NCBI GenBank assembly: GCA_011082265.1
Contig: CP049781.1
Span: 496,001-560,000 of the forward strand
Direction of reading: 5' to 3'
From: Candidatus Lachnocurva vaginae
Lineage (GTDB): Bacteria; Bacillota; Clostridia; Lachnospirales; Lachnospiraceae
Length of the DNA stretch: 64,000 nt
Shown piece after piece: positions 19,173 to 28,075 of this stretch (positions within the stretch are counted from its first letter, which is position 1; each line of letters begins with the position of its first letter). Below the pieces are notes generated by a model, which saw nothing but the letters and a program-made list of their open reading frames with translations, was not told where the DNA came from and made no database searches. The translations under genes and the position numbers were made by a program.

Positions 19173-19343
19173 ATGGTGTGTAAAACAGAATTACAAAAGA
19201 TCAAATCAGCGATTGAAAGCAAGCAAGTGGAAATGAAAGAATTAGAAAAAGTAATGGAAAAGATAGAGAAAGAAGCGGACAAAATAGAAAAGGCACAAAA
19301 TAAAATGAAGTTGCTTTTGCAATCTGGTTTCAAAAATATTTAA
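19173..19343 (+). CDS. Small coiled-coil protein (56 aa), possible gene remnant
   Basis: Begins MVCKTELQKIKSAIESKQVE and continues as an almost uninterrupted charged heptad-like helix (MKELEKVMEKIEKEADKIEK). No good ribosome binding site precedes it, so it may be the tail of a larger lost gene, perhaps a mobilisation or recombinase protein. No family recognised. Confidence 0.4.
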   Translation: MVCKTELQKIKSAIESKQVEMKELEKVMEKIEKEADKIEKAQNKMKLLLQSGFKNI

Positions 19344-19542
19344 AACAATAACTGTTGACAATTTTTATTTTTGTACTTTTTTTTTATAAAAATTTTTTGA
19401 TATAATTATGACAAGTTCCTAAACACTAATTTTTATTATTATTTATTTAATTTCTACCAAAAAAAATATAAAGGAGTTTATTGTTTTTTTATTTACAATA
19501 TTAATGACAACTTTCAAAGTGGCGTTTAGGGAATTTACTAAT

Positions 19543-19571
19543 TTGACATTTCTAAAAGTATCTGTTATGTT
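19543..19571 (+). promoter_or_regulatory. Promoter of the type III antitoxin RNA
   Basis: TTGACA at 19543-19548 and TATGTT at 19566-19571 are separated by 17 bases, a near-consensus sigma-70/SigA promoter. Predicted start is near 19578, a few bases before the first RNA repeat, as expected for type III toxin-antitoxin loci where a strong promoter drives the antitoxin RNA. Confidence 0.75.
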
Positions 19572-19584
19572 ATTCGATAAATAA

Positions 19585-19663
19585 AGAGGGTGTCCCACTA
19601 CCGTTAAAGGTGGAGCATTAAAGAAGGTGTCTCACTACCTATATCCAAAAGGTGAAGTATTAA
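19585..19663 (+). ncRNA. Type III antitoxin RNA, two tandem repeats (ToxI/AntiQ/CptI-like)
   Basis: Two degenerate direct repeats: 19585-19621 (37 nt) and 19622-19663 (42 nt). Shared blocks are AGRRGGTGTCYCACTACC, then AAGGTGRAG, then TATTAA or CATTAA. Repeat number and size suit the family in which repeated RNA units fold as pseudoknots and bind the toxin. The array sits between a strong promoter and a terminator, directly upstream of a ToxN/AbiQ-like gene. The second repeat has a five-base insertion in its middle. Confidence 0.75.
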
Positions 19664-19668
19664 AGCGA

Positions 19669-19698
19669 ACAGAGAGGATAAAACCTCTCTGTTTTTTT
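19669..19698 (+). terminator. Attenuating terminator between antitoxin RNA and toxin
   Basis: Perfect stem ACAGAGAGG / CCTCTCTGT around ATAAAA, followed by seven Ts. In type III systems such a leaky terminator sets the high antitoxin RNA to toxin mRNA ratio. Confidence 0.9.
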
Positions 19699-19709
19699 AG
19701 GAGAAGACA

Positions 19710-20267
19710 ATGGCAGAAGCGATTAAATATGGATTTTATGCTGTAAATCTTGATTATTTTGAATATCTAAATCAAATAGATTCAGAAGTTTATTACAACC
19801 CATCGTATAGAAACAGTATTAAACCATTTGTTTGAATTATTGTTGGGATAGAAAACTATAATTATTTTATTCCAATATCTTCTGCAAAGGAAAAACACAA
19901 AAGATGGAAGAATGTTTCTGATGAGCATTTTTTGATTTATGAAGTATTTGATAATAACATTACTATAAATGGAGATATATACAAATATTACTCTGATGAA
20001 GAAAAAATGCACATATTATCTATATTGGATATTAAGAAAATGATACCTGTACCGAATGGTTGTTATGAAAGAATTGAGTTTGATGAGCTTGATGACATCA
20101 GATACAAAGACTTATTTGAAAAAGAATATGCTTTTTGCCTTAAAGTAAAAACAAAGGTTTTGAAAAAGGTAGAAAAATTATATCAGAAGCAAAAGGAAAC
20201 AGGAACTATCAGAAGAGCAAATTGTAATTTTTCAGAGTTAGAAAAAGCAATGTTGGATTGGAAGTAA
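19710..20267 (+). pseudogene. ToxN/AbiQ/CptN-family type III toxin with a nonsense codon
   Basis: RNA-cleaving toxin of an abortive-infection type III system. AGGAG lies just upstream of the ATG. Residues run MAEAIKYGFYAVNLDYFEYL to SIKPFV, then a TGA at 19833 (codon 42), then in the same frame IIVGIENYNYFIPISSAKEK and on to the natural stop after LEKAMLDWK. The whole frame is 185 codons, the family's usual size. The layout of family members suggests the stop replaced a glycine codon (GGA to TGA); this is inferred. Otherwise the gene looks intact, so inactivation is probably recent. Confidence 0.75.
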
Positions 20268-20294
20268 AATATAAATTACTTATGAATAATCAAG

Positions 20295-20325
20295 GAAGTG
20301 GAATAATATTCTGCTTCTTTTTTTT
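20295..20325 (+). terminator. Terminator after the toxin gene
   Basis: Arms GAAGTGGAAT and ATTCTGCTTC pair with two G-U contacts around a three-base loop, followed by a run of eight Ts. Confidence 0.75.
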
Positions 20326-20468
20326 GCGAGGGAAAGTATTTATAAGTATGATACAAGACAACGGAGAGGTGTTTTTAGAACATTGCAGCTAAAAGAGGCA
20401 TAGAGTATGCCTAAGATAAAAGCAAGTCTTAAAACACATTCCATCACTTAATACAACAAAACAGTTAG

Positions 20469-20505
20469 AGCGATTAGAAAAGTAAAACATCTAATCGCTT
20501 TTTTT
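20469..20505 (+). terminator. Terminator upstream of the tnpW-like gene
   Basis: Perfect 10-bp stem AGCGATTAGA / TCTAATCGCT followed by seven Ts. The 140 bases before it (20326-20468) hold no open frame I can support; they may be a short untranslated RNA or gene debris. Confidence 0.75.
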
Positions 20506-20528
20506 ATTGCGATGAAAGGAGGAGGCAA

Positions 20529-20771
20529 ATGACAGATGAAGAAAACAAACCTGAAAACACATTTAGCAAAAAAACTGGAAAAACAAACTATAAAGTTACA
20601 GTGCATTTCAGCGAAACCAGTGATGAAACAATCACAGATAAAATAAATAGACTTATTCAGAAAGAATGTGAAGATATGAGTTACAAAAAAGAGATGCTGA
20701 TTTTTTTGATAATAATTATTGACAAAAAAAGGTTAGATAATATGATTATTTTAGATAATCTTATTATCTAA
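20529..20771 (+). CDS. TnpW-like transposon protein, altered C-terminus
   Basis: The first ~52 residues (KTGKTNYKVTVHFSETSDET, then DKINRLIQKECEDM) resemble TnpW, a small protein of unknown role encoded next to large serine recombinases in Tn4451-like and related elements. After about residue 55 it turns into an Ile-rich tail (KKEMLIFLIIIIDKK) unlike the family. That tail is encoded by the promoter and operator of the downstream tetR gene, so the cassette seems to have landed inside the 3' end of tnpW. GAAAGGAGGAGG is a strong ribosome binding site. Confidence 0.7.
   Translation: MTDEENKPENTFSKKTGKTNYKVTVHFSETSDETITDKINRLIQKECEDMSYKKEMLIFLIIIIDKKRLDNMIILDNLII
20719..20746 (+). promoter_or_regulatory. 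Promoter of the tetR-ABC-ECF cassette
   Basis: TTGACA (20719-20724), 16-base spacer, TATGAT (20741-20746). The -10 lies inside the large palindrome that follows, so repressor binding would block RNA polymerase directly. Confidence 0.8.
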
Positions 20772-20791
20772 AATAATCATATTATCTAACC
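20731..20791. promoter_or_regulatory. 61-bp perfect palindrome, probable TetR operator
   Basis: Two perfectly complementary 29-base arms (20731-20759 and 20763-20791) flank a three-base centre CTT. Each arm contains two copies of TTAGATAAT, giving four half-sites in all. It covers the -10 box and ends 17 bases before the tetR ATG. Position and symmetry fit autoregulation by the adjacent TetR protein; as RNA it could also form a long hairpin. Confidence 0.8.
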
Positions 20792-20807
20792 ATGGGAGGT
20801 AGATATA

Positions 20808-21446
20808 ATGTCGTATAGTTCAGATTTAACAAAAAATAGAATTTTAGAATGCGCGAAAGAGGAGTTTTTAGATAAGGGCTTTGAGGAAGCACAGGTGGCT
20901 GGAATTGCTAAATTGGCAAATGTAACTACAGGAGCAATTTATCGTCATTTTAAAAATAAGGAAGCCTTATTTTTCGCTCTAATCGAAGAAGTATATAATT
21001 ACACTCTAAATGTTGTTGCTGATGCTGAAAAGAAAAGTGAGGATGAAAATCAAAGAAAACATTTTGAATTAATAGATGAAAAAGTTGCAATAGAAGAGTT
21101 CTTTTCAGAAACAATGTTGTTTGTTGATTATATGTATGCTCATTTTGACGATTTCAAACTGATTCTTGAATGTAGCAAAGGTTCGAGAGTAGAAAATTTC
21201 ATTGAGGAAATCGTTGAAAGATATACGATTAAAAATATGAAATTAATACATAATGACTTTCCGCTACAAATAAATAACGGAATAAAAGAGTTTGAGGTTC
21301 ATGTTATTACAAAAGGCTATATAACATCTTTGTGCGAGTGTATTCTTCATAGAATTCCATACCAAGATGTTAGCGAATATATCAGAAACATAGTTGCTTT
21401 TCAGTATTATGGTTGGCAAGGATTGATGAATAAAAAAGAAAAATAA
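20808..21446 (+). CDS. TetR/AcrR-family transcriptional regulator
   Basis: 212 residues. The N-terminal helix-turn-helix is clear: RILECAKEEFLDKGFEEAQV, then TTGAIYRHFKNKEALF. The variable C-terminal ligand domain is not assignable. GGGAGG at 20794-20799 is the ribosome site. It most likely represses its own promoter and the downstream transporter genes until a ligand, perhaps the transported compound, binds. Confidence 0.92.
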   Translation: MSYSSDLTKNRILECAKEEFLDKGFEEAQVAGIAKLANVTTGAIYRHFKNKEALFFALIEEVYNYTLNVVADAEKKSEDENQRKHFELIDEKVAIEEFFSETMLFVDYMYAHFDDFKLILECSKGSRVENFIEEIVERYTIKNMKLIHNDFPLQINNGIKEFEVHVITKGYITSLCECILHRIPYQDVSEYIRNIVAFQYYGWQGLMNKKEK

Positions 21447-21506
21447 GTTTTTTGCCATCAAGTTAGCCAAATCTAAATAATGTTCGAATGAAGGGAGGCT
21501 TTATTC

Positions 21507-23258
21507 TTGGAAAATAAAAATAAAAGTGCTATTTCAGAGTTATTTAAATACGCTGGTAGCGAGAAAACACAATTATACAAATCAATTTTGTTAGCAATCA
21601 TAGGGGAAGTATTTGGAATGATTCCCTTTTTAGCTATAGCTAAATTGATAGAAAAAATTTATCAGTCAGAACTGTCATTTCAAACAGTGTTTTCTATAAC
21701 TTTTGTAGCTTTAAGTGGACAAATTTTAAAAGGCATTTTCACTTTGTATTCAACAATGACTTCACATAAAGCAACCTTTCACATTTTGAAAAATATAAGA
21801 AGCTTAGTTGCAGAAAAAATGTTAAGAGTACCTATGGGTGTAATGATAGATACTCCTATAGGTAAATTTAAAAATTTAATTGTAGATACAGTGTCTAAGC
21901 TGGAAGATTCAATGGCTCATTTTATGCCGGAGATAACATCAAGTATAGTATCTCCTGTTTTGTTTTTGGTTTTGATTTTTGCTTTGGACTATAGGATGGG
22001 GTTGGCTTCGCTACTTACAATTCCTTTAGGAATGCTTGGATATATAGGTATGATGAGGGATTATGAGTTTAGAAGCAAAACATATACTACAGCTCAAAAT
22101 AATATGAATAGTACTTTGGTTGAATATGTTAATGGCATTGAGGTCATAAAAGCTTTTAATCATAGTACATCTTCATATGAAAAATTTACTAGTGCAATTC
22201 AATTTTTCCATGATAGTACCCTTGCTTGGTGGAAACAAAGCTGGTTATGGTCAGCATTTGTTCAAGCAGTTATGCCGTCAACACTTTTGGGGACTTTGCC
22301 AGTTGGTGCATATCTATATATGAATTTTCAAATATCTCTATCAAATTTCATTGTGTGTATTATCTTACCTATCGGCTTTATTGCACATTTAATGAAAATC
22401 GGAAAGTATTCGGAGCAATTCAGTATGGTTAAGGCAAGTTTAGATGTAATAGATGAATTTTTATCGACAGAGGAACTTAAAAGACCAAAAGAGAAGGTAA
22501 TCTTTGATGATACTATTTACCATTTTGAAAATGTTTCATTTGCATACGATAAGGAACTTGTGTTAAAAAATATTAACTTTGAATTAAAACCTAATACAGT
22601 AACGGCACTGGTTGGCAACTCAGGATCCGGAAAATCAACTATAGCAAAGTTAATGGCTGGCTTTTGGGATCCAACAGCAGGTAACATAATTTATGGAGGT
22701 AAAAAAATTTCTGAAATTCCATTTGAACAGCTAACAAGTGAGATAAGCTATGTTGCTCAAGATAATTTTTTATTTAATACAAGTATAAAAGAAAATATAA
22801 AAATGGGAAACCCAACTGCAAGTGATGAGGAGGTTATTGAGGTGGCTAAAGCTGCATCTTGCCATGACTTTATTATGGAACTTGAAGATGGATATAACAC
22901 AAAGGTCGGTGATGCAGGAGGTTATTTGTCGGGTGGAGAAAGGCAAAGAATTACCATTGCAAGAGCAATGTTAAAACAATCTAAGGTAATAATTTTAGAT
23001 GAAGCAACTGCATTTGCGGATCCAGAAAATGAATATCTCATTCAAAGTGCAATTAACAATCTTATTAAAGGAAAGACTCTTATAGTGGTTGCTCACAGAC
23101 TTTCTACTATTACAAATGCTGATACAATCCTTGTTATGAAAGATGGAGAAATTGTAGAGAATGGAACTCATGAAAATCTTGTGAAAAAAGATGGAGTATA
23201 TGCTTCCTTGTGGAAAAATTATGTGGGCAGACTAGATGACGGAAAGGAGGCGATTTAA
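21507..23258 (+). CDS. ABC half-transporter 1 (fused membrane and ATPase domains)
   Basis: 583 residues: a six-helix membrane domain (about 1-320) and a nucleotide-binding domain with Walker A GNSGSGKST, signature LSGGERQRITIARA, and Walker B VIILDEATAFADPENE. It pairs with the next gene to form a heterodimer. Similar pairs include importers of siderophores (YbtPQ/IrtAB-like) as well as drug exporters; direction cannot be told from sequence. TTG start at 21507, chosen because AAGGGAGG lies 8 bases upstream. Confidence 0.9.
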   Translation: MENKNKSAISELFKYAGSEKTQLYKSILLAIIGEVFGMIPFLAIAKLIEKIYQSELSFQTVFSITFVALSGQILKGIFTLYSTMTSHKATFHILKNIRSLVAEKMLRVPMGVMIDTPIGKFKNLIVDTVSKLEDSMAHFMPEITSSIVSPVLFLVLIFALDYRMGLASLLTIPLGMLGYIGMMRDYEFRSKTYTTAQNNMNSTLVEYVNGIEVIKAFNHSTSSYEKFTSAIQFFHDSTLAWWKQSWLWSAFVQAVMPSTLLGTLPVGAYLYMNFQISLSNFIVCIILPIGFIAHLMKIGKYSEQFSMVKASLDVIDEFLSTEELKRPKEKVIFDDTIYHFENVSFAYDKELVLKNINFELKPNTVTALVGNSGSGKSTIAKLMAGFWDPTAGNIIYGGKKISEIPFEQLTSEISYVAQDNFLFNTSIKENIKMGNPTASDEEVIEVAKAASCHDFIMELEDGYNTKVGDAGGYLSGGERQRITIARAMLKQSKVIILDEATAFADPENEYLIQSAINNLIKGKTLIVVAHRLSTITNADTILVMKDGEIVENGTHENLVKKDGVYASLWKNYVGRLDDGKEAI

Positions 23259-24983
23259 GTGATTGCGATTGTAAAACGAATATTAAAAATATCAGGGAAA
23301 TATCGAAAAAATGTAATCCTTGGTCTTATATTTAGTGGATTAAAATCATTTTTCGTTTCTTTGATGTTGTTGGCGGTTTTATTGATTATGATTAATCTTA
23401 AACAATTGAACATGACTATTATTATGCAGGCAACAGCGATTATAGTTGTGAGTATATTCGGCAGATTCATATTTCAGTATCTTTGCGATAGAAAACTTAG
23501 TGCTTCAGGCTACGAGATTTTTAAGGATAAAAGAATTGAAATAGGCGAAAAATTAAAGAAAGCTCCGATGGGATATTTTTCAGAAAAAAACTTAGGGACA
23601 ATTCAAGCTGTTCTAACGACAACTATTTCCGACTTAGAAGCTATGGCAATGCTTGCAATGAACTTTATTGTTGGTGGGTTTTTCCAAGCTCTAACTATGA
23701 CAATCATGTTATTAATCTTTTGTTTCCCGGTAGGGATGGTGTCTTTAATTGCGATAATCTTTGGAATAGTTGTTCTTAAATTAATCACAAAGAAAACTGA
23801 AAAATATTCTCCTATTATGCAAGATTCGCAGGAAATATTAGTTACAGAAGCAATTGAATATATCAGAGGAATTTCTGTGCTTCGTTCATTTAAGAAAGGG
23901 ACTGATGGAAAAAATAAAGTTGAAAAAGCTTTTATGAGGAAATGCGAAGTTGATATTGAGGTCAATGAAGGTTCAGCTTATTTAATGAAATTATATGAAA
24001 TGATTTTCAAGGTAGCAAGTTGTGCTTTAGTGTTTGTTGCTACGGTTTTATATATGAATTCACAAATTCCACTTTCATATGCACTGATGTTTATAGTATC
24101 TGCCTTTCTGATTTTTTTGGAATTGGAGTTGGTCAGCGATGGAGCTTTTTTAAGTAGGATGCTTGCAACACAACTTAATAGACTGGAATATATTTCGGAT
24201 ATACCTTCACTTGATGATGGTGGAAAAGAGATTGATTTGGATTCCTATGATATTGAATTGAAAGATGTTTGTTTCGGCTATGGAGAAAGGGAGATTTTGA
24301 ATAATATAAACTTGCAAATAAAGTCTAATAGCAGTTTAGCCATTGTGGGTGCTTCAGGTTCTGGGAAAACAACGCTATGTAATCTGATAGCAAGATTTTG
24401 GGATGTAAAAAAAGGTGAAGTTCTTATTGGTGGAAATAATGTTAAGGATTTTACTTCTGAAAGCCTTTTAAAAAATATCAGTATGGTATTTCAGAAGGTG
24501 TATTTGTTTAATGACACGATCGAAAACAATATAAAATTTGGAAATCCTAATGCTACACACGAAGAGGTGGTAGAGGCTTGCAAGAAAGCATGCTGTCATG
24601 AATTTATAACAAGCCTTAGTGATGGGTACGATACTGTTGTTGGTGAAGGCGGATCAACATTATCCGGAGGAGAAAAACAGAGAATTTCAATTGCACGAGC
24701 AATTCTTAAGGATGCTCCAATTATTATACTTGATGAGGCAACATCAAGCGTAGATCCTGAAAACGAGTATATGTTAATCAGTGCAATTAAGGAATTAACA
24801 AAAAATAAAACGCTTATTAGTATTGCACATAGACTATCTACAGTAAGAGAAGCAGATCAAATTATTGTCATTGATAAAGGTAGAATTGTGCAATGGGGAA
24901 ATCATAAGGAACTAATTGGTCAAGATGGAGTATATAAACATTTCATTGAAATAAAAAAACAATCTATTGGCTGGCAAATATAG
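23259..24983 (+). CDS. ABC half-transporter 2 (fused membrane and ATPase domains)
   Basis: 574 residues with the same layout as its upstream partner: membrane domain about 1-310, then Walker A GASGSGKTT, signature LSGGEKQRISIARA, Walker B IIILDEATSSVDPENE, switch His in SIAHRLST. GTG start immediately after the previous stop codon, with AAAGGAGG inside the end of the upstream gene, so the pair is tightly coupled. Confidence 0.9.
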   Translation: MIAIVKRILKISGKYRKNVILGLIFSGLKSFFVSLMLLAVLLIMINLKQLNMTIIMQATAIIVVSIFGRFIFQYLCDRKLSASGYEIFKDKRIEIGEKLKKAPMGYFSEKNLGTIQAVLTTTISDLEAMAMLAMNFIVGGFFQALTMTIMLLIFCFPVGMVSLIAIIFGIVVLKLITKKTEKYSPIMQDSQEILVTEAIEYIRGISVLRSFKKGTDGKNKVEKAFMRKCEVDIEVNEGSAYLMKLYEMIFKVASCALVFVATVLYMNSQIPLSYALMFIVSAFLIFLELELVSDGAFLSRMLATQLNRLEYISDIPSLDDGGKEIDLDSYDIELKDVCFGYGEREILNNINLQIKSNSSLAIVGASGSGKTTLCNLIARFWDVKKGEVLIGGNNVKDFTSESLLKNISMVFQKVYLFNDTIENNIKFGNPNATHEEVVEACKKACCHEFITSLSDGYDTVVGEGGSTLSGGEKQRISIARAILKDAPIIILDEATSSVDPENEYMLISAIKELTKNKTLISIAHRLSTVREADQIIVIDKGRIVQWGNHKELIGQDGVYKHFIEIKKQSIGWQI

Positions 24984-24991
24984 GTGATGAA

Positions 24992-26500
24992 ATGAGAGAT
25001 GTAGTTATTGAGTTTGATAATGTAAGTTTCAGTTACGGGACACAATCAGAAAGAAGTCTTAGTAATATAAATCTTAAAATTAAAGAAGGAGAATTTGTAT
25101 TGGTTACTGGTCAGTCTGGTTCAGGGAAAACAACTGTTACAAGATTGATAAACGGCTTGATTCCTCATTTCTTTGAAGGAGTTTTGACTGGAAGCGTGAA
25201 AGTAATAGGAGATGATATAAAGAATGTTACTCCCGGAGAAATGGGTAAAAATACTGCTTCTATATTTCAAAATCCACGAAGTCAATTTTTTACAACGAAT
25301 AGTACCAATGAAGTGGCATTTGCTCTTGAAAATTATGGAATAGATAGAGATGAAATGATAGATAGAGTAAATTGCTCGTTTCACGATTTTGAAGCTGAAA
25401 ATCTTATGGATAGGGATATGTTTTCTTTATCTAGTGGTGAAAAACAGAAGATAGCGATTATAGCTGCAAAAACCTTGAATCCTAAGATTTATGTTTTCGA
25501 TGAGCCATCTGCAAATTTAGATATTCCTTCAATTCTTAAATTGAAGGAAATAATGGAAAGCTTAAAGAAACAAGGACATACAGTGATTGTTTCAGAGCAT
25601 AGAGTGTTTTACTTAAAAAATTTGGTAGATAAATGCTTGATAATGAAAGATGGAGAAATTGATAGGCAACTAAATCACGATGATATTGAAAATTTGAATG
25701 AAACAGATCTTCAAACATATAAACTTAGAACATTTAATTTGAGCAATATCAAGTATGGCTTGAAGAACAATGCACCTATTAGTAAGCAACAATCAGACTT
25801 TAAGGTGGAGAATTTATCATTTTCGTATAATGCAAATAATTCGATTTTAAATAATTGTAATTTAGAAGGAAATTTTGGTGAAACAGTAGCTATAGTTGGG
25901 CACAATGGAAACGGCAAAACTACATTAGGGAAAATAATGTCAGGTTTATTAAAAGCAAAAAGTGGACAATTTTTTATTGAAAGCAAACTTACAAAGCAAA
26001 AGAATTTACATAAAAGTGTATATTTTGTAATGCAAGATGCAGATTTTCAATTGTACTCCGATTCTGTTGTTTCTGAGTTAATGCTCAGTTCTATGAATAG
26101 TATTAAGCAAAATGATGAAAAAATAGAAAATGCGCTGACTTTATTGAATATTTCATCATTAAGAGATAGACATCCGCATAGCTTATCAGGAGGGCAAAAG
26201 CAGCGAGTTACTATTGCAGCTGCTATAGCTTCAAATAAAAAAATTCTGATTTTTGATGAGCCAACTAGTGGACTTGATTATGAGAACATGAAAGGTGTAT
26301 CGGAAGCAATAAATTATCTTCGTAAAAAAGGAAAACTGATTTTTGTTATTTCTCATGATTTAGAATTTTTAAGTAAAGTAGCAACTAAAGCAGTGTTTAT
26401 AGAGAACAATACTATCATTCAAAGCATCAGTTTGAAGAATAGTGATGATTTTGAAATAATAAAAAGATTTTTATTACAGAATGAGAGATATGAAGAATGA
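24992..26500 (+). CDS. ECF-type ATPase with two fused ABC domains (cassette copy)
   Basis: 502 residues. First domain: Walker A GQSGSGKTT, signature LSSGEKQKIAIIA, Walker B YVFDEPSANLD. Second: Walker A GHNGNGKTT, signature LSGGQKQRVTIAA, Walker B LIFDEPTSGLD and switch His ISHDLE. Distinct from the chromosomal ECF ATPase at 14.7 kb. Lies 8 bases after the ABC pair and overlaps the EcfT gene by four bases. Confidence 0.9.
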   Translation: MRDVVIEFDNVSFSYGTQSERSLSNINLKIKEGEFVLVTGQSGSGKTTVTRLINGLIPHFFEGVLTGSVKVIGDDIKNVTPGEMGKNTASIFQNPRSQFFTTNSTNEVAFALENYGIDRDEMIDRVNCSFHDFEAENLMDRDMFSLSSGEKQKIAIIAAKTLNPKIYVFDEPSANLDIPSILKLKEIMESLKKQGHTVIVSEHRVFYLKNLVDKCLIMKDGEIDRQLNHDDIENLNETDLQTYKLRTFNLSNIKYGLKNNAPISKQQSDFKVENLSFSYNANNSILNNCNLEGNFGETVAIVGHNGNGKTTLGKIMSGLLKAKSGQFFIESKLTKQKNLHKSVYFVMQDADFQLYSDSVVSELMLSSMNSIKQNDEKIENALTLLNISSLRDRHPHSLSGGQKQRVTIAAAIASNKKILIFDEPTSGLDYENMKGVSEAINYLRKKGKLIFVISHDLEFLSKVATKAVFIENNTIIQSISLKNSDDFEIIKRFLLQNERYEE

Positions 26501-27198
26501 ACAAATCTTGTAAACATAATGGAATAAGATATGATCCAAGGATTAAGCTGTTACAAGTTTTAATTATAGGGATTTTAGCATTTACATTAACTGGTAAAAA
26601 GTATGAAGTTCTACTTTTTTTATCGGTGTTTGTATATGGAATGATAAGTGGAATTTACAAAACTTGTTTTAAATTCTTAGTTTTATATGTAGTGTTGTTT
26701 ATGGTAGCAGAAATAAGTCCTTTATTTATTTCAACAACAATACACTACTTTATCCTTCGCTTTGTAACATTGACATTTGCGGCTGTTAATATGAGTAGGA
26801 CAAGTGATGTATCTGAAGTATTAGCTTCCTTGCAAAATATGAAAATCCCATATTATTTAAACATTCCATTAGCTGTTATATTAAGATTTTTTCCCACTCT
26901 AAAACAAGATATTACTTGTATAAAGCAGGGAATTAAGACGAGAGGGATTGATATTTCATTCCTTGGATTTTTAAAACATCCATTTAAAATTTATGAAATG
27001 ATGTTGATTCCTATGTTAATGCGAATGTTATGTACTGCAACTGAGTTGTCGGCATCTGTTGAGACACGAGGACTTGGAGTTTCGTGCAAAAAAACCAGTT
27101 ATACAGAAGTCAAATTTCGTATGCTTGATATGTTATTGCTAGTAATAATGATGGTATTTTATATAACTATCATCATTATGAAAATAAAAAATATTTAA
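26497..27198 (+). CDS. ECF transporter transmembrane component (cassette copy)
   Basis: 233 residues with several hydrophobic segments. ATPase-coupling motifs with Ala/Thr-Arg-Gly pattern are visible as GIKTRGIDI and SVETRGLG. The ATGA overlap with the ATPase gene indicates coupled translation. Confidence 0.88.
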   Translation: MNKSCKHNGIRYDPRIKLLQVLIIGILAFTLTGKKYEVLLFLSVFVYGMISGIYKTCFKFLVLYVVLFMVAEISPLFISTTIHYFILRFVTLTFAAVNMSRTSDVSEVLASLQNMKIPYYLNIPLAVILRFFPTLKQDITCIKQGIKTRGIDISFLGFLKHPFKIYEMMLIPMLMRMLCTATELSASVETRGLGVSCKKTSYTEVKFRMLDMLLLVIMMVFYITIIIMKIKNI

Positions 27199-27209
27199 AA
27201 ATAAGGAGA

Positions 27210-27797
27210 ATGATTATGGAAGAAAAAAAGAAATTTCAAATTAAAGATTTAATTATTACAGCACTAATGGTGTTATGCTCACAAGTTTTATATAGAGTAT
27301 TATCCTTTTTGTTCGTATCACCATACACAATGTTATTAGCCGTCCCAGTATGGTCAATTATAGGAGCAATTGCTTATTTTTTGGTTCCGGTAAAAACAAA
27401 AAATCCTTGGATGATTTTATTGTTCTGCATACTTACAGGAATTATAAGCTTTTATCCGCCATATATAATTAGTTTGATAATCGCAGGAATTATTGCGATG
27501 GTAATTGCACAAACAAAGGGAATACAAAATTATAAAGGATTAACAATCGGTTATATAATATTTTGTGCTCTTGCTGGTTTTGGTGGAATGTGTGTTCCAT
27601 TTCTTTTCTATGCAGAGCAAACGATTAAATCTTATGAAAAAATGTTTGGCAGTGAATACATGAAAACTCTAACTAAACTTGTTTCCCCTATGACCTCAGT
27701 AATATTTCTTGTTGTTATAGTGATTTGTGCGTTGATTGGAGCAATAATTTCCAAGAAACTATTGAAGAAGCATTTTGAAAAAGCGGGAATGATTTAA
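27210..27797 (+). CDS. ECF S component, MptD/Trep_Strep family
   Basis: 195-residue membrane protein with five to six helices that should bind the imported molecule. The IKDLIITALMVLCSQVLYR start and the FLVPVKTKNPWMILLFCIL stretch are typical of the Trep_Strep (MptD) group. Its substrate is unknown. Linkage to an exporter/importer ABC pair suggests two-step handling of one ligand, for example heme, a siderophore or another cofactor (inference). Last gene of the cassette. Confidence 0.8.
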   Translation: MIMEEKKKFQIKDLIITALMVLCSQVLYRVLSFLFVSPYTMLLAVPVWSIIGAIAYFLVPVKTKNPWMILLFCILTGIISFYPPYIISLIIAGIIAMVIAQTKGIQNYKGLTIGYIIFCALAGFGGMCVPFLFYAEQTIKSYEKMFGSEYMKTLTKLVSPMTSVIFLVVIVICALIGAIISKKLLKKHFEKAGMI

Positions 27798-27928
27798 TCA
27801 ATCTATATTAGTGAGAAAAAAAGGATTAAATAATGGAGTTAATTTACATCTATTGTTTAAGCTATACTGGTAATTATCATAAAAAATCAAATTTAAAATA
27901 TAGATAAATAGCAAATTTATTTCTCTTA

Positions 27929-27965
27929 AGAGGATTTATGCCTTAGAGCATAAGTCCTCTTTTTA
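27929..27965 (+). terminator. Terminator of the ABC-ECF cassette
   Basis: Thirteen-base arms AGAGGATTTATGC and GCATAAGTCCTCT (one G-U pair) close a six-base loop and are followed by TTTTATG. It lies 132 bases after the last cassette gene. Confidence 0.8.
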
Positions 27966-28075
27966 TGTTCAAATAAATCATTAAAAATCAAAAATACTAT
28001 AAAAAAATAAAAATTCTGGTTACCAAAGAGGGTGAATTTCACTTTATAAAGTGAGGGGTATTTTGTCATCATTCA

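Noticed and set aside
19145..19333. Minus-strand 62-residue hydrophobic frame
   Set aside because: It is the antisense of a better supported lysine/glutamate-rich coiled-coil frame on the plus strand.
19833..19835. In-frame TGA as a selenocysteine codon in the toxin
   Set aside because: No selenocysteine insertion-type hairpin was evident right after it and ToxN-family toxins do not use selenocysteine; a nonsense mutation is simpler.
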